Positions 45,699 to 55,889 of a stretch of DNA of 64,000 nt are shown in pieces. The translations under genes and the position numbers were made by a program. This DNA comes from Megascapheus bottae (Eukaryota > Chordata > Mammalia > Rodentia > Geomyidae): contig JANJXV010000020.1 in the NCBI GenBank assembly GCA_024803745.1, forward strand, positions 18,702,777 to 18,766,776, given 5' to 3'. Below the pieces are notes generated by a model. That model was not told the DNA's origin. It did not search any database and saw only the letters and a list, made by a program, of their open reading frames with translations. Numbering within the stretch: the first letter of the stretch is position 1; each line of letters opens with the position of its first letter.

Positions 45699-45740
<42 letters not shown>

Positions 45741-46110
45741 ATTGTGTCTTCAAATCAGAACCTAGTAATGTAACTTAACTTTTTTGCTCGTTTGGCACGC
45801 TAGAACTTGAACCACAAATCCACTTCTAACGAGATATGTTTTTTTATGGCTCCAATAATCAGCCTTTCCTTTTTTGTGTGATTCAAACAAAGAATCATCA
45901 CCCTGACAATAAAAATATTGTCACAGATGGCAAAATTAACACCTATAGTAATGTTAGCAATGTGCCACACTTCTGGTCTCAACTTGCGACTATTAATGTA
46001 TACAGAAAGTACTTCATATCTTACCCTGATTCTTCATGCTCTGTTTGTACTACTAGATTACTACAGAAACTGTAGGCTCCTTTTCTTCATATCTGACACT
46101 TCTGGCTTTT
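45325..46110. other. Low-copy sequence around a GT repeat
   Basis: No gene supported. The overlapping open frames at 45836-46169 are in different frames and partly enter a SINE. Confidence 0.45.
45692..45737 (+). repeat. (GT)n microsatellite
   Basis: About 23 GT units with one interruption (GTATGT) near 45701. Confidence 0.95.
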
Positions 46111-46117
46111 TATTTTT

Positions 46118-46345
46118 TAATTTTTGTCGGTTATGGGACTTGCACTCTTGGCCTGGGCGTTGTCCCTGAGCTATTTACCTCAAGGCTACTGCCTTACCCC
46201 TTGGGCCACAGTGTCACTTCCAGTTTTCTAGTATTTAACTGGAGATGAGTCTCATGGACTTTAGTGCTCAGGCTTGCTTTGAATCATAATTCTCAGATCT
46301 CAGATTCCTGAGTAGCTAGGATTACAAGTATGAGCCACCACATTT
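46118..46345 (-). mobile_element. B1-Geo SINE, antisense
   Basis: The minus strand gives B1 head 'ggtggctcatacttgtaatc', linker 'gagactcatctcc', and a Geo half with 'ccttgaggtaaatagctc' ending 'caagtcccataaccgac'. Confidence 0.86.
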
Positions 46346-46534
46346 GCCTATTTGTTTATATAAACTCAAATCTTAAATGTTATATTCCATTTTTTTAAAT
46401 GACAGCATTGGCTGCTATAATTACAATGTAAATTTAAATTACTAGGTAAAATTCTATTCTAGTACACTGTACACCAAATAACAGAAGAATCACTAAAAAT
46501 ACTTTATGTTTTTAAAGTAGTAAAACAAAGTATT

Positions 46535-46830
46535 TTTAGTTGCATTTTATCGTTAAGATGATGTATAAAGTTGTTACAGTTACATTCGTCAGGTAGTGGG
46601 TACATTATTTCTTGAACAATGATACCCATTTCCCATCTTTTTCTCCCACTTATCTTCCTATTATCCCCTCCCAATAATCTTGTTTTCCCCTTCCCTTCCC
46701 TATTTCAAATACACAAATCAGCATATGTATAATATACCAGGTACCAAAGTCAGATACAGTAACAAAACAAAATAAACCATAAGGAGAAAAAAAGAGATAA
46801 GAACTTGTGCATTAAGTGCTAATTCTCTGA
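46535..46830 (-). mobile_element. Older L1 3'UTR, antisense
   Basis: 'aagttgttacagttacattc' followed by the C/T-rich tract (46620-46700) and 'ataccaggtaccaaagtcag' parallels the antisense ends at 43700 and 63400 but is more diverged, with no ORF2 remnant. Confidence 0.65.
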
Positions 46831-46834
46831 CAAA

Positions 46835-47990
46835 AGTCACTAACAAAAAATTTAGCTCAATGCAGATCAAGTTCTGTTAATTATAGACAAAAAAGTGTAA
46901 TAGAAAATGTAGTGTAATGAAACGTGTTTATTGAATTACATGAACATAATCTGCATCCACCATCTTGGGTCCTGATCACATTCAAGAAAATGAATAATAT
47001 GTATATAAATACAGAGTATATGGATTTTCCAGTGGCAAGAATAGTCTTTCAAATAATTTCAGAATATAACAGTTTGCTTGGATTTTTAGGTAAGTTTTTA
47101 AAATTATAGTTTTGAATATCAGTAGCTATCTGGAAATAATTTTCACTAATAATGTATCATGTTTGTTCAATCAAGCTTTTAATGAAATTAGTTTGCTAAA
47201 TAATATGATTTATTAACAAAGGCAATTACAGTGCTCATGAAGCACTAAATTATTCTTGTAGCAGGAAGCCAGTCAGTCATGGATTGAAATATTTTCTTAC
47301 TCAAAAATGTACAGTTGCCTGCTGTGTTTACCAGACAACAAAATAGCTCTGCTAAGCAGAAAGAAACTAAAAATTCTATAATAAAGTTTGTTTGGGTATT
47401 TTCAAAGCATTTAGAAATTGTACTAGCTCAAAATTACATGAATGAAATGTTTTTAAGAGTCTTATGCCAGCTCAGTTTTACTTTGAACTTAGATGTATTC
47501 AGTCAGTCTGTGCAATGAACACTTACTTAAATAGTGCAACCAGGTGCTATAATTTTAGATAAAATTCACGCTAAAATTTGGCAGGTGGCCATAAAACCAA
47601 CTTCTTCCATATTTGGTATTTTGCTAATCTTGATTGAAATAGAGGCATTATAAGCATATGTGTATATATATATATATAAATTTACATATATATATGCCAA
47701 GTCTGTCTGGTGACAAGACAACTGTCCCCTCCCTGTATTTCAAGGAATTTTGTGTAAGGCAATGATAAGACACTGAAGACTGAAAGAAGACTCGTAAGAA
47801 CGACTGGCAAATATCCCTTTCTTAAAAATCAATTATGAGAAGATGCTCACTCTTCATCAATTAAATATATATATATGTATAGTATATAATTGTTTTTATT
47901 TATTTCATGGTTATTGTGTAGCCTGGAAAAACAAAATCTGACAAAACTGGAGATGTTACCGTTTTTTATAGCATTAGTTCTTTGTTCAAT
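46835..47990. other. Low-copy sequence with AT palindromes
   Basis: Palindromic AT tracts lie at 47658-47696 and 47862-47892. The open frame at 47315-47518 is unsupported. Confidence 0.45.
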
Positions 47991-47994
47991 GTGA

Positions 47995-48110
47995 TAAGCA
48001 GTGTGAATGAAAGTGAGTAAGGCTCAGACAAAAAAATGAACTTATTTCCTCACTTATGTAACTTTCACCCAACGGTATGTCACCTTTACAATAAAGAAAA
48101 TAAAAAGATG
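47995..48110 (+). mobile_element. Old-type L1 3' tail
   Basis: 'cacttatgtaactttcaccc' and 'gtcacctttacaataaagaa' match the tail at 4215-4275. Confidence 0.55.
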
Positions 48111-48114
48111 GATA

Positions 48115-48685
48115 CCTTTACCTTTAAAATAAAAGAAGTAAATGTCCTGAATAAGAGTGACTTGAAGAAGGCCTGCTGCTGAGCACGTGGGCTAGGAGGA
48201 GCTGTCCTGAAATATCAAACCGCCTCAGAAAGCACAAGCACTGGGGTGGCGGGGATCTGACATTGTGATAGTAGCAGGCTCTGTTCTTCCATGGAATAGA
48301 CTATAAAGCTAGCATAAGCACAATTATCCAGACTGTAAACTTAGCCAAACCGAAGCTGAGATAAAGATACCCTTGTTATAGAGATATAAAAAAAAACAAT
48401 CCTGACTGTAGATATTTATATGTGTGTCTCTACAGCCTTGACTGTTCTCCCTGACTTGCAGAGAGCAACACTGTACCAACAGCAAGCCCAATTGTGCCAG
48501 CACATCTAGAAAGTCTACATATTTCTATCCACGGTGAATTTTAAGAATTTAAAAACTTTTTTTCAAACAAAAATGCATACATATGCATATATTAGATGTG
48601 ACATTTTTTACACAGAATAAAATGGTAGTTGCATACAATTTAATATAAAATTTGACACAAATAGCTCCTAATGTCATTTTGAGTG
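48115..48685. other. Low-copy sequence
   Basis: Nothing recognised. Confidence 0.45.
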
Positions 48686-48691
48686 AAAATA

Positions 48692-48925
48692 GAGGATCTT
48701 ATATTGTTACAGTATTTTACCTTGTTATCTGATATGTTGTATATATGTTTATTTAGTTATTTGAAATAGGATAGGGAAGGGGGAAAACAAGATGAGGGTG
48801 GGGGCGTGGAGAGGGAAATGGGGACCAAGACATAAGAAAGGGTATCAATGTTTGTGAAGTAATGCACCATCTATCTGGTGAATATAATGTAACTCTTCTA
48901 TTAATTACAATAAAAATATATGAAA
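48692..48925 (+). mobile_element. Short young L1 3'UTR insertion
   Basis: Starts 'cttatattgttacagtattt', contains the G-rich tract (48775-48815) and the conserved end with AATAAAAATATATG. The TSD is not clear. Confidence 0.88.
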
Positions 48926-48929
48926 AAAT

Positions 48930-49985
48930 CAATATCTCATATGAAAGAACATTTATGACTATGAGTATATCTAAACTCAAGTGATTAAATCAAAAAATTT
49001 AAACAAAATTCAATATACAAACTTTAAAATACAAATTCACACATGAGGAGCAAAAACAAGTAAAAATGCATTGTGTTCTCCTTATAACTTGTTACTGTAG
49101 CTTTTGCAAAATGTGTTCTTAACTTATAAAGCTTCAAGGCAACTCTTTGCAAGATGTTCCATTATCCCCATGTTACATAGAAGTAGTTTAATGTCAAGAC
49201 ATATGCAAAAATCTATTCAGTGTTAAAGCGAGATTGTGCAGATTTGGCAGTCTGAACTACAAATTGCTATGAAATATTTCTCCTCTTAATATAGGAACTT
49301 TCAAATTGTATTTTGCAGCTAACTTCTGTGCCATTTTTTGTTTGTTTCCTAGCAAAATGGAAACAGTTTGGTGATTTCATGAGATAGAATGAGAATTCTC
49401 TCAAAGCAAATATCTGGCAACCCAAGGAAAGTACTCACAAATTGTTTGTCAGGGAAGATAAATGTTTCTGCCTTTCAGCCGGAAAAGTGTCAGCCTAACC
49501 CTAACCACTCAATGAAAGTGCTACATGGTGCAGAATGATAAGGTGTATTGAGCCAGGGGGGCTTGGAGTATTCAACTTAATCTGCTATATGTATTCACAC
49601 ACAGTGTGCATACAATACACAAACCCATACATAAATAATTTTATGTGTGTGGGAAACAAACATAATGGCATTTAACTTAGCATATACAATTATATGTTTA
49701 TTATCTCACTTATGATTCTATATACATAAACTACATAAATGTGTATTCTATATACACAAAAGCTTTGTACACACATATATTGATTCACACGTGTATTTAT
49801 CAATGCAGAGTAAGTTTCAGGAAAACTTGCAAGTTCAATATAAAGCAGTGTGCATAGACATTATTCCAGCTGAAACTATATTTTCATATGGTTGTATTTA
49901 GTTCTATTGTTTATTGAAAAGATTAACACATATTTCCTATACATTTTGTAATATAACTAAAGTAATGGTCAATGCTTTTTTCCCT
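48930..49985. other. AT-rich low-copy sequence
   Basis: Nothing recognised. Confidence 0.5.
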
Positions 49986-49994
49986 TTGTTTGTT

Positions 49995-50093
49995 TCTTTG
50001 TCTGTCATGAGACTTGAACTCTGGGCCTGGGAACCATCCCTGAGCTCTTCAGCTCAAGGGTATCACTCTACCACTTGAACCACAGTGCCACTG
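49995..50093 (-). mobile_element. Free-standing Geo module, antisense
   Basis: On the minus strand a Geo segment from 'cagtggcactgtggttcaag' to 'gagttcaagtctcatgac' has no B1 or ID head upstream. 'aatggt(t)aatg' near 50093 may mark the broken linker of a B1-Geo. Confidence 0.7.
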
Positions 50094-50094
50094 A

Positions 50095-51220
50095 ATGGTT
50101 AATGTTTGAAGATTAAGTGATTTACTACAAGTAGTTAGAAGATAAGGGTTAAGTTGCATGTGACTAAAATGAGAAAAGAGAGAGTGAATATTAGTTTAGC
50201 ATCATCAGAGTACTTCAAATATAAATTATATGTTATGAAATAGTATTCAAGTTTTGTAAGCTCCTTTATGTGAAAATAAAGTAAAAGCACCTATCTATAA
50301 ATTAAAGCCTTCATAACCCCAATCAGCTTGAATCTCAAAACTCATTCCAAATAAATATTTTAACATACAAATACATAATGGCAAAGATGATTAAATAATC
50401 TAATTCAAAAGAATATGGCATTAAATATTTTTTAAAGATTATTTTTGACAAAGGAAGTTAAAGCAATGGAAGCTTACATAAATAGTAACTGCAAAATCAA
50501 ATCTTACAGTAGTTTGTGTTTTTCTTACATTTGAAGAAAACTTCATTAATATTAATGCTCATAGATTTAAAAGAAAAATAGAACTGTGGCCAAAATTTTT
50601 ACCAATCAGTTCATATTTAGAGGACAAAAACTTCCCAAAATGAGTATTTTCCAAAAATGAAACAAAAATTCTGATAGTAGTAGCTATAATCCACTCTAAC
50701 AAAATGGGAGGATTAATCAAGACAGAATAAAATGCAGAATAAAATAAAATTCAATAAAGTTCAATTCAGTAGAAGGGCCATGGAATTTCCCAGAATGCTC
50801 CCAAAACAAAATCTCTGAGGCAATGATTGTGCAGCCAACCTAAAAAGCATATGGTTAGGTAAGAGTACAGAAAGCATATGGTTAGGTAAGAGCACAGGCA
50901 CCGAGCCTGTAGGAGAGATAGCTATCTCCAAGAGGAAAGAAAGAAAACCAATCGGACACGTATTAAAACATTGCTCTATGAATTACTAATTGTATTTATA
51001 ATCACAGAACTAAACCAGTGAGAAATATGAAAATAGTTACTAACTCCAGAAAACTGATTGACCCTTAAAGGAAATACTCCCCCCTCTTTGGAAAAAATAA
51101 CCTTCAAAGTCATACTATAAAATACAGTCTATCAAATTAATTATACATTATGATATAAATTAGAGAGCTGTAGGGAAATCAAGTATGTGTATATGTGAGG
51201 GGAAACAGGAAAAAGAAGTT
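50095..51220. other. AT-rich low-copy sequence
   Basis: Only the short tandem repeat at 50844-50897 stands out. Confidence 0.5.
50844..50897. repeat. 27-bp tandem duplication
   Basis: Two units beginning 'aaagcatatggttaggtaag' at 50844 and 50871, with one difference (t/c). Confidence 0.92.
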
Positions 51221-51224
51221 GGGC

Positions 51225-51378
51225 TGAGAAGCATGCAAGAAGACCAGGGTTCAATTCCTCGGTACCATATACATACAAAAAGCCAGAATTGGTGCTGCCT
51301 CAAGTGGTAGAGTTCTAGCCTTGAGAAAGCCCAAGGACAATGGTCAGGCCTAGAGTTCAAGCCCTAGGACTGACAAAA
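51225..51378 (+). mobile_element. IDL-Geo SINE, left half shortened
   Basis: The A-box part is missing. It begins near 'agaagcatgcaagaagacca', retains the B box 'gggttcaattcct', and carries a Geo half with a small gap ('gtgctgcctcaagtgg'). Confidence 0.82.
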
Positions 51379-51522
51379 AAACACAACCCTCCCCCACAAA
51401 AACCAAATAAACAAAAAACATATATTTTGATTTAAGCAAGGTAGGTTTGAAGTTTACTTGAACTGGTTAGTGGTATTTTCTTTAATAATTATACAACTTT
51501 GTTAGTGAGCATGTACACAGAT

Positions 51523-51553
<31 letters not shown>

Positions 51554-51572
51554 CACACACACACACACACAC
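51523..51572 (+). repeat. (ACAG)n(AC)n compound microsatellite
   Basis: About seven ACAG units, then about eleven AC units. Confidence 0.94.
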
Positions 51573-51574
51573 CT

Positions 51575-51660
51575 GGTGTTGATAGTTCATACTTACAATC
51601 CTAGCTTTGTGGGAGTGTCAGAACAGTACTGTGGCATGAGGCCACCTCAGCCAGAAAAGT
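51575..51660 (+). mobile_element. B1-like head fragment (tentative)
   Basis: 'ttcatacttacaatcctagc' followed by a 'gggagtgtcagaacagtact' segment is reminiscent of a decayed B1 head directly after the microsatellite. Confidence 0.35.
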
Positions 51661-51664
51661 TTAT

Positions 51665-52105
51665 CATTCTCTGTATTAGCAACATTTCTCTTTTTAGTAT
51701 GTCAGAGTGTTTTCCATTTTATATTCATACAAATTAGGACTGCTAGAACCTAATATTTTCTTCCCCCATAAGGTATAACAGAATCTTAGTTCTCAGTGTG
51801 TCTGGCTTGTTGCGATGGAATGGCTCTTTTTTGCTCTGTCTGCTCCAGTCCACAATATATTTATCAAAGCCTGCTCCAATCTAGGGAGCTAAATCCCTGA
51901 AATAGTATCTTCCCAAGTATGCAATTCTACCATTTCACTTTGAGGGTCTTTCCATTTCTATGGTTACACTTGGGAAATGGGAAGCAGGTCTCTTGGGTTC
52001 TTATATTCCACCGCAACAGTAAAGGGGTAGATTCACTTCTTAATTGTGTTCTCTTCCCCAATGTGTTTTAGCTACTCCATGAACATTTTCTGCTCTCTAA
52101 AGAAA
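51665..52105. other. Low-copy sequence
   Basis: Nothing recognised. Confidence 0.45.
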
Positions 52106-52112
52106 TTTCTTT

Positions 52113-52288
52113 TTCCAGTTCTGGGGCTTGAAGTCAGGGCCTGAGCACTGTCCTTGGGCTTTACTCAAGGCCCAATTGAGCCTCAGCACCACTTCCAGCT
52201 TTTTCTATGTATGTGGTACCAAGGAATCAAATCCAGATCTTTGTGCATGCTAGGCAAGCACTCTACCACTAGGCCAAACTCCTGGCCC
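52113..52288 (-). mobile_element. IDL-Geo SINE, antisense
   Basis: On the minus strand 'ggggccaggagtttggccta' through the Geo half to 'cttcaagccccagaactgg'. The Geo A-box area has a small deletion ('cctcaattgggccttgagta'). 'ctaaag' just inside each flank may be part of the TSD. Confidence 0.86.
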
Positions 52289-52301
52289 CTAAAGGGATTT
52301 T

Positions 52302-52326
52302 GTTTTTGTTGTTGTTGTTGTTGTTT
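52302..52326 (+). repeat. (GTT)n microsatellite
   Basis: Short GTT run beside the SINE boundary. Confidence 0.85.
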
Positions 52327-52451
52327 TAGCAGAACTGTCTCTTTATCTCAGGGTCTCATGCTTTCATTTGACATATTGGCTCAGCGCTGGCACTCAAGCA
52401 CTTGAGTCATGCCTCCATTTCCTCTATGGGTTTTTATTATTGATTTTTTAT

Positions 52452-52682
52452 TTTTTGATCCGCTGTGGGACTTGAATTCTGGTCCTGGGCATTGTTCCTG
52501 AGCTCTTCAGTTCAAGGCCACTGTCCTAGCCCTTGAACCACAGCCCCACTTCCAGTTTTCTGATGGTTAATTGGAGATAAGAGTCTCACGGACTTTAGTT
52601 CACGGGCTGGCTTTGAACCACAATCCTCAGATCTCAGCCTTCTGAGTAGCTAGGATTACAGGTGTGAACCACTCACCTGGCT
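52452..52682 (-). mobile_element. B1-Geo SINE, antisense
   Basis: B1 head near 52682 to 52610, linker 'gagactcttatctccaatta', and a Geo half ending 'ttcaagtcccacagcgg'. The flanking 'c(t/c)atgggtttt' at about 52424 and 52683 fits a TSD. Confidence 0.9.
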
Positions 52683-52755
52683 CCATGGGTTTTGAAAACA
52701 TAAATATAAGCAGGTTTGCTTTCTTTTCTCCCACTTTCTACTTTTCCATCTTTTT

Positions 52756-52956
52756 TTAGGGGGGGGGCAGTTGTGGGGCTTGATTGAACTCAGGGCCTGA
52801 GCACTGTCCTTGGACATTTCTCAAGGCTAGAGCTCTACCATTTGAGCCACAGCACCACTTCCAGCTTTTTTTCTATGTATGTGGTACCAAGGAATCGAAC
52901 CCACGTCTTTGTGCATGCTAGGCAAGCACTCTACCACTAGGCCAAACTCCCGGCCC
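52756..52956 (-). mobile_element. IDL-Geo SINE, antisense, near consensus
   Basis: A complete dimer on the minus strand from 'gggccgggagtttggcctag' to the Geo end. A run of nine G and a short duplication 'ttgattgaactc' lie near its 3' end. The flanks share 'ttttcc(a/g)tctttt', a plausible TSD. Confidence 0.9.
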
Positions 52957-52957
52957 A

Positions 52958-53290
52958 TATTTTTCCGTCTTTTAATACTGAAGATCCTAGTACTTTCCCA
53001 GAAGTATAGAGCCAAACTGCTTTAAATAGGATAAACATATTGGGAAAAATGAGTAACCAGGCTTTAAAAAGTGTTCTAAATGGAAATATCTTATGTTTGC
53101 ATCTGCAGTGTAGCAGATACACAGGCATGACTAATGAAACAGCAACTTTAGCTAAAGGATGAGGCTGGTGAGGAAGGAAGGTTCCAAGGTACGGAAGCAT
53201 TTGCTTTTCATTCTTACAGAGCAAAAAGTTATCAATGTGAACCACAAATAAAGATGCTACCCAATGGAATTTCATGATGCAGCAGAAGAA
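52958..53290. other. Low-copy sequence
   Basis: Nothing recognised. Confidence 0.45.
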
Positions 53291-53294
53291 TTAA

Positions 53295-53475
53295 AGCCCA
53301 GAACCTCTGCTTCACACATGTAATCCTAATTACTAAGGAGGCTTAGATCAGAAGGAGTCAACCCAGGCCCCCCCCCAAAAAAATGTACACAAGGAAGTGG
53401 TGCTGTGAGAATGGAGCTGAAGAGCTCAAGGACAGCTCCCATTGTCAGAGTCCAAGGCCTATGATTGATGGGGGA
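53295..53475 (+). mobile_element. Diverged B1-Geo SINE
   Basis: 'cacacatgtaatcctaatta' and 'ggaggcttagatcagaagga' mark the B1 head; 'ggaagtggtgctgtgagaat' and 'gctgaagagctcaaggacag' mark the Geo half. The A-box region of Geo is partly deleted. Confidence 0.7.
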
Positions 53476-53604
53476 AATAAGTGCACAACTTTTCAGCAAA
53501 AAGGCATCCTAGAGGCAGTGTTCAAGTGATAGGTCTCCAGCCAAGAAAGTAAAAGGCTGTACTTTCAATGAACCAGTTCCTTTTCTTTTTGAAATATCAA
53601 GGGC

Positions 53605-53693
53605 CTTGTGCCATTTTGCAAAAGCCCCATTTTCCAAGTTCACATTCATATAATTCACTTTAGTCACTCTATCTTTCTGAAACCCTTTTATCC
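53605..53693 (+). repeat. Unrecognised dispersed duplicate, copy A
   Basis: Begins 'cttgtgccattttgcaaaag' and matches 54692-54778 at roughly four in five positions. It belongs to no repeat family that I can name. Confidence 0.82.
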
Positions 53694-53699
53694 CTAGAT

Positions 53700-54445
53700 G
53701 TCGGGAGGAACTACTGAGGCCAAGTGAGATATCAGAAGAACCTCAATTAAATAACTTCATGTTGAAAAACTTTTTATTAGCTTAATACTTACTTGGCTTC
53801 TCTTATAATTATGTTTGTTATCTACGTTGCAGCAAATAAATCACATATTACTTGGTATCTCACTTTAAATTTTAAAAAATCAATTTTCAAGTAATGACAT
53901 TGGAATTATTATTAAGTTTTAAGACACTTATCAGAATGAAGATTTTGATAAGTGAACTATTACTATTCATCACATTAGATCAATTTTAGAACAACATCTG
54001 TGATTAATTAAGAAAAATAGGTAGGTTACGCTATCAAAATGATTGCATCTATCATAGTAAGATAACTTAATGGGATTCCATTTTAGGATGCATCATAATT
54101 AATTATCTAGGGTATTAGGCCAATTAGCATAGATTTGTATCTTCACTATCATAAATAATTTAATTGCTATAAATTATATTTTAGTTATACCTATGTGAAT
54201 TTAAAAAAGTAAAGATTATAATAATATAGTGATATCATACTGAACTTCTCAATAATAATGTAGCAGACTACATTTTTAGATGAAGTAAACTGTAATTATG
54301 GTCATTTATGCTTTTTTAAATTTTCAGTGCTCATTGTATTTTTATTTCCAGTGAGAATAAAACGGAAAATAAAATCCATAGAGCACAGAATTTAGTGTTG
54401 TGAACAAATGCAATCATATTATTTCCTTAGGTTCCCTGCCTTTCT
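53700..54445. other. AT-rich low-copy stretch with many TAAT cores
   Basis: It contains TTAATTAA-type and TAAT/ATTA words at high density (around 54003, 54098, 54160, 54172). There is no repeat, poly-A or microsatellite. It could be a conserved non-coding element or simply AT-rich DNA. Confidence 0.35.
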
Positions 54446-54463
54446 TAAGAAGTCTCAACTTCA

Positions 54464-54622
54464 TAGGGAAGGGGGGAAATCAAGATGAGAGCGGGAGGGG
54501 GGGAGGGATATGGGGACCATGTCATGAGAAAGGGTATCAATGTTTGTGAAGTAATGCACCTTTTATCTGGTGAATATAATGTAACCTTTCTATTAATTAC
54601 AATAAAAAATAAATTAAAAAAG
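54464..54622 (+). mobile_element. Very short young L1 3' insertion (159 bp)
   Basis: Starts in the 3'UTR G-rich tract and ends with AATAAAAAATAAA. The perfect 15-bp TSD 'gaagtctcaacttca' lies at 54449-54463 and 54623-54637. Confidence 0.94.
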
Positions 54623-54691
54623 GAAGTCTCAACTTCACAAATAACCTGACAATTTCTTTTCAGAAGTATATATTTAAATACAAAGTGCTAT

Positions 54692-54778
54692 CTTGTGCCA
54701 TTTTGCAAAAGTGCAATTTTCCAAATTAGCATTTTTATAATCCACTTGAGTCACTCTGTCTTTCTGAAGCCCTCTAAT
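54692..54778 (+). repeat. Unrecognised dispersed duplicate, copy B
   Basis: Second copy of 53605-53693, same strand, about 1.09 kb downstream. Homology ends sharply after 'gccctctaat'. Confidence 0.82.
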
Positions 54779-54779
54779 C

Positions 54780-55125
54780 TCTTGAGTTTTGTGATATTGT
54801 TCTCTCTGGACTCTGCCATATTAACAATAGAGGAAGCATCCACTTCCTTCCCTGCCTTTTCCTTGCTTACAGGATCCTAATGTGGTACATGTACTCAGTC
54901 CTCTTCTATATAGCATGCTTTGTGACCAACTCTATAAGAAAACTCTCCTCATTGCACTGCCATTTCCGGCTTCACCATCATGTACATGTGAAAGGACTGA
55001 GAGTCTAAGTGTGGAACACAAAGCCTGATGGCCCTTAGCACACATTGTCCACTTTCAGCTATTGCTTAATACCAGGACTAAGTTCTAGTATTGTGTAATA
55101 TTCTTTGAGCTGTGTGTAAAACTTC
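54780..55125. other. Low-copy sequence
   Basis: Nothing recognised. Confidence 0.45.
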
Positions 55126-55129
55126 AAGA

Positions 55130-55410
55130 GTTAGAGAAAGAAAGCAAGAGAGAAAGGAAGAAGAAGGAGGAGGAGGAGAAGAGGAGGAGGAGGAGCGGTG
55201 GGGGAAGAAGAAGAAGGAGAAGGAGAAGGAGAAGGAGGAGAAGGAGAAGGAGAAGGAGAAGGAGAAGGAGAAGGAGAAGAAGAAGAAGAAGAAGAAGAAG
55301 AAGAAGAAGAAGAAGAAGAAGAAGAAGAAGAAGAAGAAGAAGAAGAGGAAGAGGAGGGAGAAGGGGGAGAAGAGGGGGAGGAGGAGAGGAGGAAGAAGAA
55401 GAGGGGGAAA
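55130..55410 (+). repeat. Polypurine tract with (GGAGAA)n and (GAA)23
   Basis: About 280 bp that is almost wholly purine on the plus strand. (GGAGAA)-like units occupy about 55215-55275, a pure (GAA) run of about 23 units occupies 55276-55344, and GA/GGA-rich flanks follow. Long Lys/Glu/Arg or Leu/Phe/Ser open frames across it are artefacts. Confidence 0.95.
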
Positions 55411-55549
55411 GTGTTGGATTATTTCTAGACTTCGGGATTTCAAGGAAGAAAAATGCATAAAGACAAAGCGTGAGTGTTGTTGGTCTCATATGCAATGGGT
55501 TTTCAGTACCAGATATACTCCATCCAGTGCCGACCAGATACCAATAGAT

Positions 55550-55680
55550 CACACATACCACTACACTTTAAAGCCACTTGGGAGGCTAAGGTTTGAAGAA
55601 CCTCAATCGTAGGCCAGCCAGTTAGATCATGTTAATCAGAAGCTCTCAATCCTGTCTGTCTTTGTTTTCAGTAATCACAT
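55550..55680 (+). mobile_element. B1-like SINE fragment (tentative)
   Basis: 'gccacttgggaggctaaggt' and 'gtaggccagccagttagatc' resemble a B1-Geo head; the Geo half is absent. Confidence 0.45.
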
Positions 55681-55784
55681 ATAGCCTGATAGTTTTACCA
55701 CTCTGCAATCTAAGCATAGTGAACAACTTGGAAAAAACTTGTTTTCACAATATGACTAGATGAGATATTTACCTTCTTTTGTCT

Positions 55785-55885
55785 CTGTTCTTTCCTCTCT
55801 CCTCTCCTTTCTTCCCTCTCTTCTTTTTCCCTTCCTTCCCTCTCTTCTTTTTCCCTTCCTTCTCTTCTCTCTCATTCTCTACTAA
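55785..55885 (+). repeat. Polypyrimidine tract with 24-bp duplication
   Basis: C/T-rich; 'ttccctctcttctttttccc' occurs at 55812 and 55836. Confidence 0.88.
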
Positions 55886-55889
55886 TTAG

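Noticed and set aside
45836..46169. Two overlapping plus-strand open frames of about 80 codons
   Set aside because: They overlap in different frames, one runs into a SINE, and neither has a domain.
55112..55612. Lys/Glu-rich and Leu/Phe-rich open frames of 76-166 codons
   Set aside because: They are translations of a polypurine microsatellite in different frames, not genes.
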